This document shows positions 60,401-63,965 of a stretch of DNA of 64,000 bases, piece by piece. The stretch's first letter is position 1; each line of letters begins with the position of its first letter. The notes under the pieces are model-generated. The model was not told where the DNA came from and ran no database searches. It worked only from the letters and a program-made list of their open reading frames with translations. The DNA comes from Ariolimax columbianus (lineage: Eukaryota > Mollusca > Gastropoda > Stylommatophora > Arionidae), in the NCBI GenBank assembly GCA_036924085.1, contig JAVGWX010000009.1:59250331-59314330 (forward strand), given 5' to 3'. A program made the translations under genes and the position numbers.

Positions 60401-63400
60401 GAGGTCTGTTCTTAGCATATTTCTTTATCCACAACTGTGGAGTTTACCTCGCCAAAAGCATTATTTATCTGTCCAAAAAACGCAAAGATGGCTCGGATTG
60501 CAGTCCCTTTTCAGGACAAAGTGCATTTTATGGCTGAACAAGTTATCTCTTCTTCTTTTCTATTCTTCTGTTTCTCTTCTTATTCTTCTTCTTCTTGTTT
60601 GCTTTTTTTTTCTTCATTATATCTACACGTAATACACGGGCACAATTCAAGTTAAAAATCGACTCAAATTATTTTAGGGATATTCGCCCCACAGAGAATA
60701 TGTCGCAAAAAAAGGGGAATGTGTGGTTATAACTTCAGGTCTTGGTTATGTGGGTAGCGGAGCAGCTTAGATGGCGCATGACAGGCTGCTGGTCTACCTT
60801 GCTCTAATTTATGCTACGACCTCCACCAGTCTAACAAATAGATGATTATATATTCTAAGGACTAACAGATGCTGGGACTGACCTGGCACGTCCCGAGTGG
60901 ATTTTCAACTGCCAAAAAATATGAAACAAAGGAGGCCAGACCTACCCACGACGCCTAACTATATAAGTGACTGAAGATAGATAGATCTACACGTAATAGT
61001 TCGGTTCTTTGGATGAAGGTTGTTTATGTTTTGGTTCGTCTCCGTGGTAGTATCCAGTACGCAGTTGCCTAAGCACATACCAGTCTTGTAGGATATATTC
61101 CAACGATGAAGATCTCGAGCAATGTATGTTCTCTATGACACAGCTGTCAGCAGAACACCCAAGTTTGGTCATACACTGGATACCATTCCACTGCAATATT
61201 GAAGGCAATGAAGCTGCAGACAAACTAGCAAAGTGTGGAGGAGCATCTCCACAAATAGACCTGGGCATCATATATAATGAGGCCAAGACCACAATTAAAT
61301 CCAACTTCAAGGGAAAATGGGCTGATCAACACCACGACTTCCGAAAACGAGACAGCTACTAACTTAAGTAGAGAAGTGCAATTCATCATCCTCACACTGA
61401 GAACTGAGCACAATAGATTCAAGGGTTATCTTTACAACAAAATGAGGATTGGGACATATAATACGTTTTCATGTCGGGAGCATATCATGACCGTGGAACA
61501 CATCCTACAAAGCTGCACGCTCACGCAAGAAAAGAGAGAACAATACTGGCCTCGTGAGACAGATATGAAACAAAAGTTGTATGGAGATACAACAGCCTTA
61601 CAAACAACGGTGTCCTATGTAAGAGAACCCTGGACCATATGAAGATGAAGGAAGAAGAAGAAAGTAGGATATATTCGACTGCACGTTGTTGCTTGCTCGC
61701 ACGTACACGTGAGTGATAGGGCCATGTTGATCCTGTAAGTGGTTATACAAGCTGTGACGTCCTGTTCTGACGTGGGACATGAACGTATGGTCTGTTCGAT
61801 CAAATGGTGCTAATTGTCTCTCGTTAGGTTCATTTTGATTATGGCTTGGATATGGGTCTTCATTTCTTGGAAGTTGTTTGTTTGTTTGTTTGATTTTCGT
61901 GCTGCTCTTTCCTTTGCTAACGTGTTTGCTCTTTCGTTTTCCGGGATGCCACAGTGTGTTTTATCAACTGTGACAGTACCCTTCTTCTGTTGTTTTCTGT
62001 TCTGTTGTTTTCTGATTTGTTGTTTTCTATATTCTGTTGTTTTCTGTTGTGTTGTTTTCTGTTAAGAATCGAAGTCATTGAACTCCAGATACACCCATAG
62101 GTGCACAGTACATCTTCAATCAATCAAAAATCTGCCAGCTCTCTGTGAAGCATATATCCTCAACAAATACTTGCCAAGTTGTAAAATCATGAGCCAACTG
62201 AGCCAATTCTGTCCACGTCATGTTTGCTGTCTTTACAATTTCTTCCAGTTCCCTCTTCCATGAGTGTCTCGATCTTCCTCACTTCTCTTGTCCTGTGAAT
62301 TCTAGAACAAACCTTGTCTGGTTAGCGTTATCCATTGGTTTCCGTAATGTGTGGTCTATCCATCGTCTCCTATGTATTTCATGCTCGACTGGTATATGCC
62401 CCGTTTTTCCCATCAGTTCCAGGTTGTCTTACCATTTTCACCTTTCTATTTTGCGCAGGCAACTATTTACGAAAGTCTGTAACGTTTTCATAAATACCTG
62501 TGTTGCTCTCCATGTTTCAGAGCCATATAATAGAACGGATTTTACGTTGGAGTTGAACATTTTTATTCTATGGCGGTGGTTTTAATTTCTTTTGACTTCT
62601 ATAAATTCCTCAATTCCGCCATACGCATTCTTATCTGAATATCGTTTTCTGTACCTCCAAATAAGTCTCTATTGCGGACTAGGTATGTAAACTTAATAAA
62701 ATGCAAAGAGTGTAGATACTGATTGTTCACGTAGTTCGCTGGTTGTACAAACTTTATCTCTGTCCACTTAGACGCCCCTCTCTGACGTAGCATCATATGA
62801 TCTCAAAACTTTGTAAACTGAATTTCTGGTTTATCAATAAGTTTTCAGTTCGCCTAATGCTTTTTTAAGCTCATATAGTTTATCATTCATAAAGGCTTGC
62901 AGATCTAAAATTCTACCAGTAAGGAATTCAACCTGCTGACATTGGCTTCTTATGTTATTTATCATTTATGTTGCTAAACAGCTTGAACATAAATTACCAG
63001 TGAGCGAACTAGCGGTTTCTGCAAAGAGTTTAGCCCGGGACGCCGAATTTGTATTTTAAGCTAACGCCAAGATAAACAAATTCATACAACCGACAAATTA
63101 TATACCCAAATAAGGTGGACTGCGTGGGCTAGTGGTTAAGTGACAAGGCTCACAACCGAAGGTGCTGGGTTCGATCCTCATCACAGCACCGGCCGTTACC
63201 CCAGAGAAGCAAACCCTTAGAAAATGCAGGAGGAAGCAGATCCTTACATAAAATGCATGCTGAAGTCTGATGCACTGGGCCGACAGGCGCAAAATAAAAA
63301 CCACAGTGTAACGCACATCGCCTTGTTGGGAATAGATAAATAATGCGAACGAAAAAAAAAAATACCACGATAATATGAATATAACTGACCTTAATTCCTC

Positions 63401-63501
63401 TTAATATCTGGTACAGAAGGAATTTGATGTGGTCGTCTTGTAGAGCCTGGCACTTAAGGATGTCATGGAGATCTGTGTCCATCAGCTGCGTTACTAAGTA
63501 G
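24237..63501 (-). CDS. MAPK14-like: p38 MAP kinase gene, partial (8 exons; 5' and last exons missing)
   Basis: Serine/threonine MAP kinase of the stress pathway, normally activated by MKK3/6-type kinases through dual phosphorylation of the TGY lip and acting in cytosol and nucleus. Exons, in transcript order: 63501-63390, 38816-38787, 38301-38254, 34368-34254, 28780-28709, 27538-27459, 25441-25363, 24410-24237 (112, 30, 48, 115, 72, 80, 79, 174 nt). All phases are compatible and the joined frame has no stop. Landmarks in order: hinge YLVTQLM with gatekeeper Thr, catalytic loop [30 protein letters not shown], and acidic docking segment [10 protein letters not shown] (not TEY or TPY) makes it p38 rather than ERK or JNK. 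Introns are 24573, 485, 3885, 5473, 1170, 2017 and 952 bp. The glycine-rich loop and the VAIK lysine must lie on exons beyond 64000. The final exon after the Trp-Arg codons is not found. No frameshift or stop suggests decay, so it is probably a functional gene. Confidence 0.95.
24661..24999. repeat. 25-bp minisatellite, ~13 copies, in a p38 intron
   Basis: Unit GAAGACAATTTAACAG + AATGGCACT with a GTCCCT variant and an ATAGAAAAC variant. It occupies a third of the 952-bp intron between the 79- and 174-nt exons. Confidence 0.95.
25363..25441 (-). CDS. MAPK14-like: p38 MAPK exon (NYIRSLP, MAPK insert)
   Basis: 79-nt exon, 26 codons plus one base: [16 protein letters not shown] then [10 protein letters not shown]. 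It matches p38 [20 protein letters not shown] in position. The run KQKKKDYRK is much more basic than the vertebrate sequence, and this surface contributes to lipid and partner binding in the family. Donor is GTAAGT and acceptor TTCTCAG. Confidence 0.92.
25600..25870 (+). repeat. retroposon family C, old copy
   Basis: GTGAATGAACTGATAGCGGT, AGATTCATAGCTGACTACTA, then TGATCAAGACTCTATTCTG and two AGGCAAACCCAGTACCCAAA-type segments. The element appears partly duplicated (25745-25790 and 25815-25850). Confidence 0.6.
25875..26265. other. unassigned AT-rich DNA
   Basis: p38 intron. No repeat or coding frame recognised. Confidence 0.35.
26270..26640 (-). pseudogene. RTE-like LINE C-terminal relic
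   Basis: The minus frame 26568-26359 reads [40 protein letters not shown]. Beyond a frameshift follows [20 protein letters not shown]. Same family as 59.1 kb (+) and 62.1-62.7 kb (-). Confidence 0.8.
26850..27415 (-). repeat. retroposon family B copy, split by a SINE
   Basis: B element on the minus strand. The tail (AAACAACAACATAC) is at 26865-26852 and the main body at 27415-27176 (CAAGAGATCCCACCTCACAT, AACAGGCAGTGTCACAGCAG). It is split by 26914-27161, and the break is flanked by a 14-bp duplication CAGCAGATTACAGT (26900-26913, 27162-27175). Its 5' end lies about 45 bp from the p38 donor at 27458. Confidence 0.82.
26914..27161 (-). repeat. SINE S3 copy nested in family B
   Basis: Minus strand: GCTGAGGTAGTGCAGGGATT, AGAGCACTGGGACTTTGCAG, degenerate box B. 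248 bp between perfect 14-bp target duplications, hence a retroposed element. The second half gives no match to the other S3 copies that I can follow. Confidence 0.8.
27459..27538 (-). CDS. MAPK14-like: p38 MAPK exon ([17 protein letters not shown] insert start)
   Basis: 80-nt exon beginning with two bases of the His codon, then [15 protein letters not shown] and [11 protein letters not shown], ending in phase 0. This is the start of the MAP-kinase insert, equivalent to p38 [21 protein letters not shown]. Acceptor is ATTTCAG (27545-27539) and donor GTAGGT. In vertebrate MAPK14 the corresponding exon exists as mutually exclusive alternatives. I saw only one version here. Confidence 0.9.
27560..28262. 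other. p38 intron DNA, unassigned
   Basis: AT-rich. A 115-codon minus frame (28188-27841) has no recognised domain. Confidence 0.4.
28263..28641 (-). repeat. retroposon family C, full copy with target duplications
   Basis: Body 28275-28629 on the minus strand: head CAGTGGTCAGCTACCCATAG, middle GGATAACAGGCTGCAGCAGG, GACTGGCTAAGGAGAAAGG, end GAGATTGAGAACGAAGAAGA with an extended GAA tail. 12-bp duplication GCTAGGGTTTCT at 28263-28274 and 28630-28641. The tail type equals that of the LINE at 30485. Lies 68 bp beyond the donor of p38 exon 28709-28780. Confidence 0.9.
28709..28780 (-). CDS. MAPK14-like: p38 MAPK exon (DMWSVGCI, alpha-F)
   Basis: 72-nt exon. It completes the split Val codon and gives [13 protein letters not shown], then [11 protein letters not shown] with one base left for the next exon. 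Asp-Met-Trp is the alpha-F anchor of the kinase fold. I chose donor GTATCC at 28708 because joining it to the acceptor at 27538 gives KGVDHIDQL, matching p38 GTDHIDQL. An alternative GTAGAT donor seven bases earlier also exists (see findings). Retroposons lie within about 80-90 bp on both sides. Confidence 0.9.
28868..29207 (+). repeat. retroposon family A, near full length
   Basis: GAAGACTAACGTGTGGTCAG, ACTGATCAGACATGTTAGTC, core GAAATGGGCTGTTTTCATGG, GTAGTAGTGAGTGACATGC, end AAACCTACTTATTGTGGG. Starts 88 bp upstream of the acceptor side of p38 exon 28709-28780. Confidence 0.88.
29340..29605 (-). repeat. retroposon family B copy
   Basis: Minus strand: CTCATGTCCCCATTTGTGCT as part of the head, then CCTGGAAACAGGCTGTGTCA, CAGCAGTCTGGCCAACAAGG, tail side with CAAACAACATCAT near 29350. 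Its 5' end is displaced to 29896-29915 by a LINE insertion. Confidence 0.8.
29601..29895 (-). pseudogene. 5'-truncated LINE copy with 39-bp triplication
   Basis: Body 29611-29885 on the minus strand. Decayed C-terminus [20 protein letters not shown] then HTVSFVNLT, followed by three tandem 39-bp units (29745-29629) and a GAA tail. 10-bp duplication TTTCACTTAA at 29601-29610 and 29886-29895. Related to, but not the same family as, the LINE at 30485. Confidence 0.85.
29910..30470. other. p38 intron DNA, unassigned
   Basis: A-rich 29920-30000. From about 30420 a degenerate repeat of ATGACACCA(A)A-AAAGATGACCA type begins and continues after the LINE at 33198-33300. Confidence 0.45.
30472..33197 (+). 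mobile_element. 5'-truncated Jockey-like LINE with target duplications
   Basis: 2.7-kb retrotransposon insertion (30485-33184) bounded by a perfect 13-bp duplication AAAGATACCCATA (30472-30484, 33185-33197). It ends in (GAA)n instead of poly(A). The endonuclease region is missing because of 5' truncation. It is oriented opposite to the p38 gene, inside the 5.5-kb intron. Three shorter relatives with the same tail lie at 4550, 33753 and 61101. Confidence 0.95.
30485..33157 (+). pseudogene. LINE ORF: reverse transcriptase + RNase H + Cys-rich C-terminus
   Basis: One frame of 890 codons, open except for TGA at 31238-31240, where relatives have Trp (AFDKV-stop-KNGLRVK). Domains by residue from 30485: RT fingers with [13 protein letters not shown] (~115), [10 protein letters not shown] (~170), [13 protein letters not shown] (~206), palm [12 protein letters not shown] (~240), [14 protein letters not shown] (~297), catalytic FADD (~331), YLGVTFD (~404). 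RNase H: YTDGSV (~626), AEAEALRAA (~670), LLTDALAVV (~692), [16 protein letters not shown] (~737). C-terminal C-x3-C-x-C cluster near 826, where the usual His (AEHLLQNC) is Pro here. It makes cDNA from its own RNA at a nicked target. Inactive because it lacks the 5' part and carries a stop. Confidence 0.95.
33200..33740. other. p38 intron DNA
   Basis: 33198-33300 continues the degenerate (A)AAGATGACCAT/ATGACACCA repeat into which the LINE inserted. The rest is unassigned. Confidence 0.5.
33741..34116 (-). pseudogene. 5'-truncated copy of the 30.5-kb LINE, inverted
   Basis: Body 33753-34104 is nearly identical to 32829-33180 on the opposite strand. It encodes [39 protein letters not shown] to the natural stop. 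12-bp duplication AAAATCAGATAC at 33741-33752 and 34105-34116. Here the C-terminal His is kept but the last Cys is Tyr. Lies 140-150 bp from the TGY exon. Confidence 0.93.
34254..34368 (-). CDS. MAPK14-like: p38 MAPK exon (DFG, TGY activation lip, APE)
   Basis: 115-nt exon with 38 codons plus one base of a split Val codon. It encodes ILDFGLAR, the lip EEMTGY and [17 protein letters not shown]. The TGY phospho-acceptor pair is intact. Between TGY and RWYRAPE this gene reads Val-Val-Cys where p38 has Val-Ala-Thr, so the P+1-loop Thr conserved in Ser/Thr kinases is Cys. Acceptor is AATCAG and donor G|GTAGGC. A truncated LINE copy lies 150 bp downstream of the donor. Confidence 0.94.
34550..34650 (+). 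pseudogene. RTE-like LINE fragment
   Basis: [20 protein letters not shown] then [14 protein letters not shown], the SETW-region of RTE-like RT C-termini ([14 protein letters not shown]). Cut short by the next, inverted LINE. Confidence 0.75.
34650..35760 (-). pseudogene. RTE-clade LINE reverse transcriptase relic
   Basis: Minus strand in order: KVSYY-type fingers and IEQAGF-like remnant (35720-35500), [20 protein letters not shown] (palm A), [20 protein letters not shown], then frameshift to [20 protein letters not shown] (catalytic FADD decayed to FADN), [10 protein letters not shown], then [20 protein letters not shown] and [16 protein letters not shown]. At least three frameshifts. Typical RTE RT C-terminal two thirds. 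Confidence 0.88.
35865..36260 (-). pseudogene. LINE 3'-end relic with TCAA tail
   Basis: Begins on plus with (TCAA)n, then CTGTGAAGCATAGGTCCTCA, ACAAATGGTCACCAAGTC, the same 3' UTR as the LINE at 62106-62695 (CTGTGAAGCATATATCCTCA). Coding part strongly decayed. Confidence 0.65.
36260..37150. other. p38 intron DNA, unassigned
   Basis: AT-rich; no element or frame recognised. Confidence 0.35.
37153..37232 (+). repeat. retroposon family A core fragment
   Basis: AGAAACATGCTGTTTCATGG, CTGTTTGACTAACAAGGTAG, GGGATCAACGTGAACCCAAT, AGTAGTGAGTGAC. About 80 bp of the core only. Confidence 0.7.
37222..37690 (+). pseudogene. LINE RT C-terminal relic
   Basis: Plus strand: [35 protein letters not shown], then [28 protein letters not shown] and a decayed [13 protein letters not shown]. 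Order and motifs fit the C-terminus of an endonuclease/RT LINE. Confidence 0.75.
37695..38100. repeat. 33-bp tandem repeat, ~11-12 degenerate copies
   Basis: Units alternate around CAGTGTGGTCCACCAAATAG and TTGTATAGACCCCCAGAAAA. A 66-bp higher-order unit occurs at 37794-37995. The unit length is a multiple of three, so a plus frame stays open. No sign of a gene. Confidence 0.88.
38254..38301 (-). CDS. MAPK14-like: p38 MAPK exon (catalytic loop DLKPNN)
   Basis: 48-nt exon, 16 codons, phase 0 on both sides: [16 protein letters not shown]. It supplies the catalytic Asp, the Lys and the Mg-binding Asn. Acceptor is a T-run followed by CAG (38304-38302). The donor GTTAGA is weak but conforms to GT. 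p38 alpha has Ser where this has the first Asn of KPNN, a minor change. Confidence 0.93.
38310..38720. other. p38 introns, with a diverged family C-like piece
   Basis: 38560-38660 (GCCGCAGATTATACAACC, GCTATGAGTTGTTGGCTGCT) weakly follows inverted family C. Otherwise nothing recognised. Confidence 0.35.
38720..38785. repeat. CA-rich microsatellite
   Basis: Imperfect (CA)n with ACGCACGCATACACGCACTC variants, starting within a few bases of the donor of the 30-nt p38 exon. Confidence 0.85.
38787..38816 (-). CDS. MAPK14-like: p38 MAPK exon ([10 protein letters not shown])
   Basis: 30-nt microexon of exactly ten codons, phase 0 on both sides. It ends with the His-Arg of the catalytic HRD motif, whose Asp opens the next exon. 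Acceptor CAG is at 38819-38817 and donor GTAAGT starts at 38786. A CA-rich microsatellite (38720-38780) begins directly after the donor. It is recognised only through the family sequence and the neighbouring exons. Confidence 0.93.
38935..39215 (-). repeat. diverged retroposon family C
   Basis: In inverted order: CAGCTTACAGCGAGACTGCG, ACACATCCAATTTCTGCATG, CTTTTAGCTAGTCTCTGTTT, AGTCACTGACCCTGATG. Alignment to 48.7 kb is visible but weak. Confidence 0.55.
39425..39575. repeat. tandem duplication of ~73 bp
   Basis: CATCTTGTCATGATATCATA through CTTTCTTGCTACCATAC is repeated once with four or five substitutions. Confidence 0.9.
39950..40215 (-). pseudogene. LINE C-terminal relic with CxxC finger
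   Basis: The minus strand reads SLKVSLK-like, then [32 protein letters not shown], then [20 protein letters not shown] followed by NEH. This matches the common LINE C-terminus in which the RT protein ends in a C2H2-like finger (CPxCxRxCxSRIGLxSHxRTH). Frame mostly open but 5'-truncated. Confidence 0.8.
40508..41252 (+). repeat. retroposon family A with head expanded into an array
   Basis: 40530-40980 holds about 12 copies of a 36-37 bp unit (ACTGATCAGACATGTTAGTC + AGGGTCAGGCAAAAT) with two suffix variants (GGCAAAAT, GTAAAAC). A normal core (CAGTCTAGCTAACGATGTGC, AGTGAGCGACACGCAG) and end (TAATCCTACTCATTGTGAGC) with a broken AAC tail follow. Other family A copies have one or two head units. 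Confidence 0.92.
41260..41700. other. p38 intron DNA, unassigned
   Basis: 41655-41675 (GAACCAAATGGTTTC) is an inverted match to 42541-42556 (AACCATTTGGTTCC), so the 29-bp array has short inverted flanks. Nothing else recognised. Confidence 0.4.
41701..42487. repeat. 29-bp satellite array, ~27 copies, highly homogeneous
   Basis: Unit CTCACCATATGAGAGCATGT + ACCAGACTC. Across 27 units I see only one ACCTGACTC and two adjacent GAGCGTGT variants. The neighbouring variants suggest spread by slippage or unequal exchange. 29 is not a multiple of three, so it is not coding. Confidence 0.97.
42560..42870 (-). pseudogene. LINE C-terminal relic
   Basis: The minus frame 42845-42600 includes [40 protein letters not shown], a decayed form of the RRWIGHxLRxPxxxITRxAL tail. 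Confidence 0.5.
42870..43390. other. p38 intron DNA, unassigned
   Basis: No recognised element. Confidence 0.35.
43395..44575. repeat. 27-bp satellite array, ~43 copies
   Basis: Unit GTTGGAGATGAAGTGTTGTA + GAAACTA, with GAAATG, TTATAGATAC and CGGAGA variants. A longer variant block (ACATAAACTCGTTTGAGAGA) occurs three times (43767, 43904, 44443), and the first two have the same neighbours, indicating a higher-order duplication of ~137 bp. On the minus strand the unit lacks stops in two frames, so long open stretches arise without Met codons. Confidence 0.95.
44575..44853 (-). other. 92-codon open frame at the edge of the 27-bp array
   Basis: The first ~70 codons are outside the array ([20 protein letters not shown] is the most complex part). 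The last ~20 (SVYNSSSPT) are the array's nonapeptide reading. No domain recognised and no sign of expression. I would not call it a gene. Confidence 0.2.
44970..45175. repeat. TTC/CTC-rich microsatellite tract
   Basis: Imperfect (TTC)n, (CTC)n, (TTG)n over 200 bp. Marks the left border of the foldback-like segment at 45180. Confidence 0.9.
45180..45430 (+). mobile_element. MITE/foldback-like element, copy 1 (right part incomplete)
   Basis: ACATAACGAACAGTAAAAAA, GGAAAGTGAAGTAACAAGCA, CCCAGGATTCGAAAT, then AATATGAGTCAAATAATTCC and CGTCATTCAACATTTGCGAC. It is homologous to the reverse complement of 46408-46702. The GGATTCGAAAT part resembles a box B, so a tRNA-related origin is possible. Confidence 0.65.
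45720..45965 (+). repeat. retroposon family C copy
   Basis: GCTAGCGTCAGGTGAAGAGA, TCCAGAGCTGCCAAAGCC, TCTGGATAACAGCCTGCAAC, AGAGCAGACTAGCTAAGATG, end GGGTTTGAGAACGAACGTAG. Same strand order as family C at 28629-28275 (minus). Confidence 0.85.
45965..46400. other. p38 intron DNA, unassigned
   Basis: No recognised element. Confidence 0.35.
46408..46702 (-). mobile_element. MITE/foldback-like element, copy 2
   Basis: The left end (GTATAACGAACAGGGCAGTG, AAGTTATAGACACACCCGGA) and right end (inverted: CATAACGATCAACAGAAAAG, AAAGTGAAGTAATAGGCAGC) form imperfect terminal inverted repeats of ~45 bp around a 200-bp non-coding body. It lies inverted relative to copy 1, 1.2 kb away. A TTC-rich tract (46785-46880) follows, as one does beside copy 1. 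Confidence 0.65.
47060..47250 (+). pseudogene. mariner-type transposase N-terminus relic
   Basis: Starts [20 protein letters not shown]. After a frame change it reads [20 protein letters not shown] then [10 protein letters not shown]. That matches the second HTH (IHxEMxxVYGEKCLSxKxVHNWV) of mariner-like transposases. The rest of the element is absent. Confidence 0.75.
47250..48660. other. p38 intron DNA, mostly unassigned; one exon-like frame
   Basis: 47904-47782 on the minus strand is a 123-nt open segment with a pyrimidine tract plus CAG before it and GTAGGT after it (see findings). Otherwise nothing recognised. Confidence 0.35.
48665..49020 (-). repeat. retroposon family C copy
   Basis: Inverted order on plus: TTCTTCTTAGTTCGTTCTCA (tail and end), GGAATACGTTGTGTTGTAAA, CAGTCTGCCCTGCTGCAGCC, TGGCAGCTCTGGGTTGCTGA, CTGCAGCTCATGCACTGCTC. 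Tail again GAA-type. Confidence 0.88.
49270..49289. repeat. poly(G) run
   Basis: Uninterrupted run of about 18-20 G. Could be an assembly or length-polymorphic site. Confidence 0.9.
49306..49470 (+). repeat. retroposon family A head array, truncated
   Basis: Four ~38-bp units with ACTGATCAGACTATGTTTAT / CAGGGTCAGGTGAAACAT. The core is missing because a mariner end starts at 49472. Confidence 0.8.
49472..49770 (+). mobile_element. mariner-family element, 5' part
   Basis: Begins after a TA (49470-49471) with CGAGGCGTGTTTAAATGAAA. At 49634 an ATG opens [20 protein letters not shown], then [20 protein letters not shown], the first HTH of a mariner transposase. It stops at about 49780 in a family C-like fragment (GATAGTTGCACCTTTCGGCC). 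The 3' end was not found. Confidence 0.8.
49780..50990. other. fragmented repeats and unassigned DNA
   Basis: 49785-49815 and 50175-50200 are family C fragments. 49955-50030 has a tRNA-like head (CTGAGTGGTAGACTGGTTAG, GGGTTCCGTCCC) and may be a SINE remnant. C-rich run at 50309-50325. Confidence 0.45.
50990..51180 (+). pseudogene. possible LINE C-terminal relic
   Basis: [15 protein letters not shown] then [10 protein letters not shown], a weak echo of RGRQRRRWxDNIKxWTG tails. Confidence 0.4.
51180..53685. other. p38 intron DNA, unassigned; purine-rich tract
   Basis: GA-rich imperfect tract at 53005-53200 and (TG)n at 52680-52697. Frames on the minus strand of the GA tract (Phe/Ser/Leu-rich) are composition artefacts. 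No gene seen. Confidence 0.4.
53690..53770 (+). repeat. tRNA-like SINE head
   Basis: GTAGCCTAGGGATGAAACGT (box A-like) and ACCAGGTTCGAGTCCTGCC (box B). No acceptor-stem pairing, so not a tRNA gene. A second tRNA-like segment with CGGGTTCGAATACCCGC lies at 54063-54120. Confidence 0.55.
53900..55765. other. p38 intron DNA, unassigned
   Basis: Apart from the tRNA-like segment near 54063-54120, no recognised element. A segment at 54767-54800 (CGTTTCTTGCCAGCTTTTTG) is partly inverted-homologous to 53838-53880. Confidence 0.35.
55770..55970 (+). pseudogene. LINE C-terminal relic
   Basis: [20 protein letters not shown] then [12 protein letters not shown], matching the [18 protein letters not shown] motif of LINE ORF ends. 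Confidence 0.7.
55975..57020. other. p38 intron DNA, unassigned
   Basis: No recognised element; the longest frames (up to 117 codons, minus) lack motifs. Confidence 0.35.
57027..58500 (-). pseudogene. LINE family F copy: RT thumb to 3' end
   Basis: Minus strand in order: 58462-58043 [51 protein letters not shown] (RT C-terminal region, nearly open for 139 codons); RNase H onset near 57830-57740 ([28 protein letters not shown]); 57332-57027 [40 protein letters not shown]. Interrupted by a 20-bp repeat (57625-57724). Best copy of the family also seen at 0.6-1.5, 12.2 and 62.1-62.8 kb. Confidence 0.85.
57625..57724. repeat. 20-bp tandem repeat, 5 copies, within LINE F
   Basis: Unit CCTGATGTCCCACTGCACAA with scattered substitutions. 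Lies inside the former RNase H coding region. Confidence 0.93.
58500..59100. other. p38 intron DNA, unassigned
   Basis: May include decayed LINE F sequence just above 58500 (CAGATCGATCCCAACAAGAC on minus). Otherwise nothing recognised. Confidence 0.35.
59100..59720 (+). pseudogene. RTE-like LINE RT C-terminus
   Basis: Plus strand: [64 protein letters not shown], stop (Trp codon lost), [18 protein letters not shown], then after frame changes [20 protein letters not shown]. Same family as 26.3 kb (-), 34.55 kb (+) and 62.1 kb (-). Confidence 0.88.
59720..61087. other. p38 intron DNA, unassigned
   Basis: TTC-rich patch at 60545-60615. No element recognised. Confidence 0.35.
61088..61675 (+). 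pseudogene. 5'-truncated Jockey-like LINE (sister family), RNase H part
   Basis: Body 61101-61662 flanked by a perfect 13-bp duplication GTAGGATATATTC (61088-61100, 61663-61675). [20 protein letters not shown] (RNase H end), [20 protein letters not shown], then a frameshift near 61350 to [20 protein letters not shown] and [12 protein letters not shown]. Ends in a GAAGAAGAA tail like the 30.5-kb LINE but differs throughout, so it is a related family. Confidence 0.92.
62072..62830 (-). pseudogene. LINE family F 3' relic, split by another LINE
   Basis: The 3' end (TTAAGAATCGAAGTCATTGA) is at 62062-62110. The continuation (GATTGTTCACGTAGTTCGCT, GGTTGTACAAACTTTATCTC) is at 62700-62780. The intact copy at 57 kb shows that these join directly, so 62110-62695 is an insertion. 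Confidence 0.7.
62110..62695 (-). pseudogene. RTE-like LINE inserted into LINE F
   Basis: Minus strand: [31 protein letters not shown] (62545-62520), AWKRATQVF-like, then [20 protein letters not shown]. 3' UTR ends with TTGAGGATATATGCTTCACA and a (TTGA)n tail. Counterpart of 59.1 kb on the other strand. Confidence 0.8.
62835..63110. other. p38 intron DNA, unassigned
   Basis: Nothing recognised. Confidence 0.35.
63116..63363 (+). repeat. tRNA-derived SINE (family S1), near a splice donor
   Basis: Box A GGGCTAGTGGTTAAGTGACA, box B GGGTTCGATCC, body CATGCTGAAGTCTGATGCAC, GGCCGACAGGCGCAAAATAA, A-rich tail. ~85-90% similar by eye to the copy at 9620-9879. Antisense to p38. Its tail ends about 20 nt from the p38 donor at 63389. 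Confidence 0.9.
63390..63501 (-). CDS. MAPK14-like: p38 MAPK exon (hinge and alpha-D/alpha-E region)
   Basis: 112-nt exon. Acceptor CAG is at 63504-63502 and donor GTCAGT begins at 63389. It starts with the last base of a split codon, followed by 37 codons from [11 protein letters not shown] to YQILRGIK. Thr in LVTQLM is the gatekeeper that makes typical p38 alpha/beta sensitive to pyridinyl-imidazoles. Where p38 alpha has Gly110 just after LM, this gene has Asp. The preceding intron sequence holds GT-rich microsatellite DNA (about 63560-63740). Confidence 0.93.
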
Positions 63502-63559
63502 CTGCAGACGTGGGATGGGAGAGAGAGGATGTCAAATGTCTCTGCTAGCTTGTGGATTA

Positions 63560-63745
63560 TGAGTGTGCAAGTAGTGTGTACGTCTGTGTGCGTGTATGTA
63601 TGTGTGCGTTTGTGTGCCTGTTTGTGTGTGTGCATATGTTTATATGTGTGAGCGTGTGGTTCAGTGTATGTGAGAGCGTGCGAGTGTGTATGTATGTATG
63701 TATGAGAGTGAGCATGTATGTGTGAGTGTGTATGTATGTGAGTTG
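63560..63745. repeat. GT/GTAT-rich microsatellite
   Basis: Imperfect (TG)n and (TATG)n in the intron upstream of the 112-nt p38 exon. On the minus strand this reads as a His/Thr-rich frame fused in-frame to the exon; I regard that as artefact. Confidence 0.85.
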
Positions 63746-63963
63746 TACGAACGTACAACTGTACTGTAATGCAATTTACTGTAATACTTGGAAAACTTGA
63801 CATCCTGGTGTTCAAACAAACATGTTAATGTCTATTGTCATGTAGCTGAATGCTTCAGCTATATGTAGTAAGTATTTTATAACTTCCTGCAACTTACTAG
63901 GCCTGTAATATTGTACTAGAATACAATATGTACGTATGTATGTGTTTTATAGCCATGTACGTA

Positions 63964-63965
<2 letters not shown>

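Noticed and set aside
63150..63815. 221-codon minus-strand frame containing the p38 exon
   Set aside because: Only 63501-63390 is coding. The His/Thr-rich N-terminal part is a translated GT microsatellite and the C-terminal part reads through the donor into a SINE.
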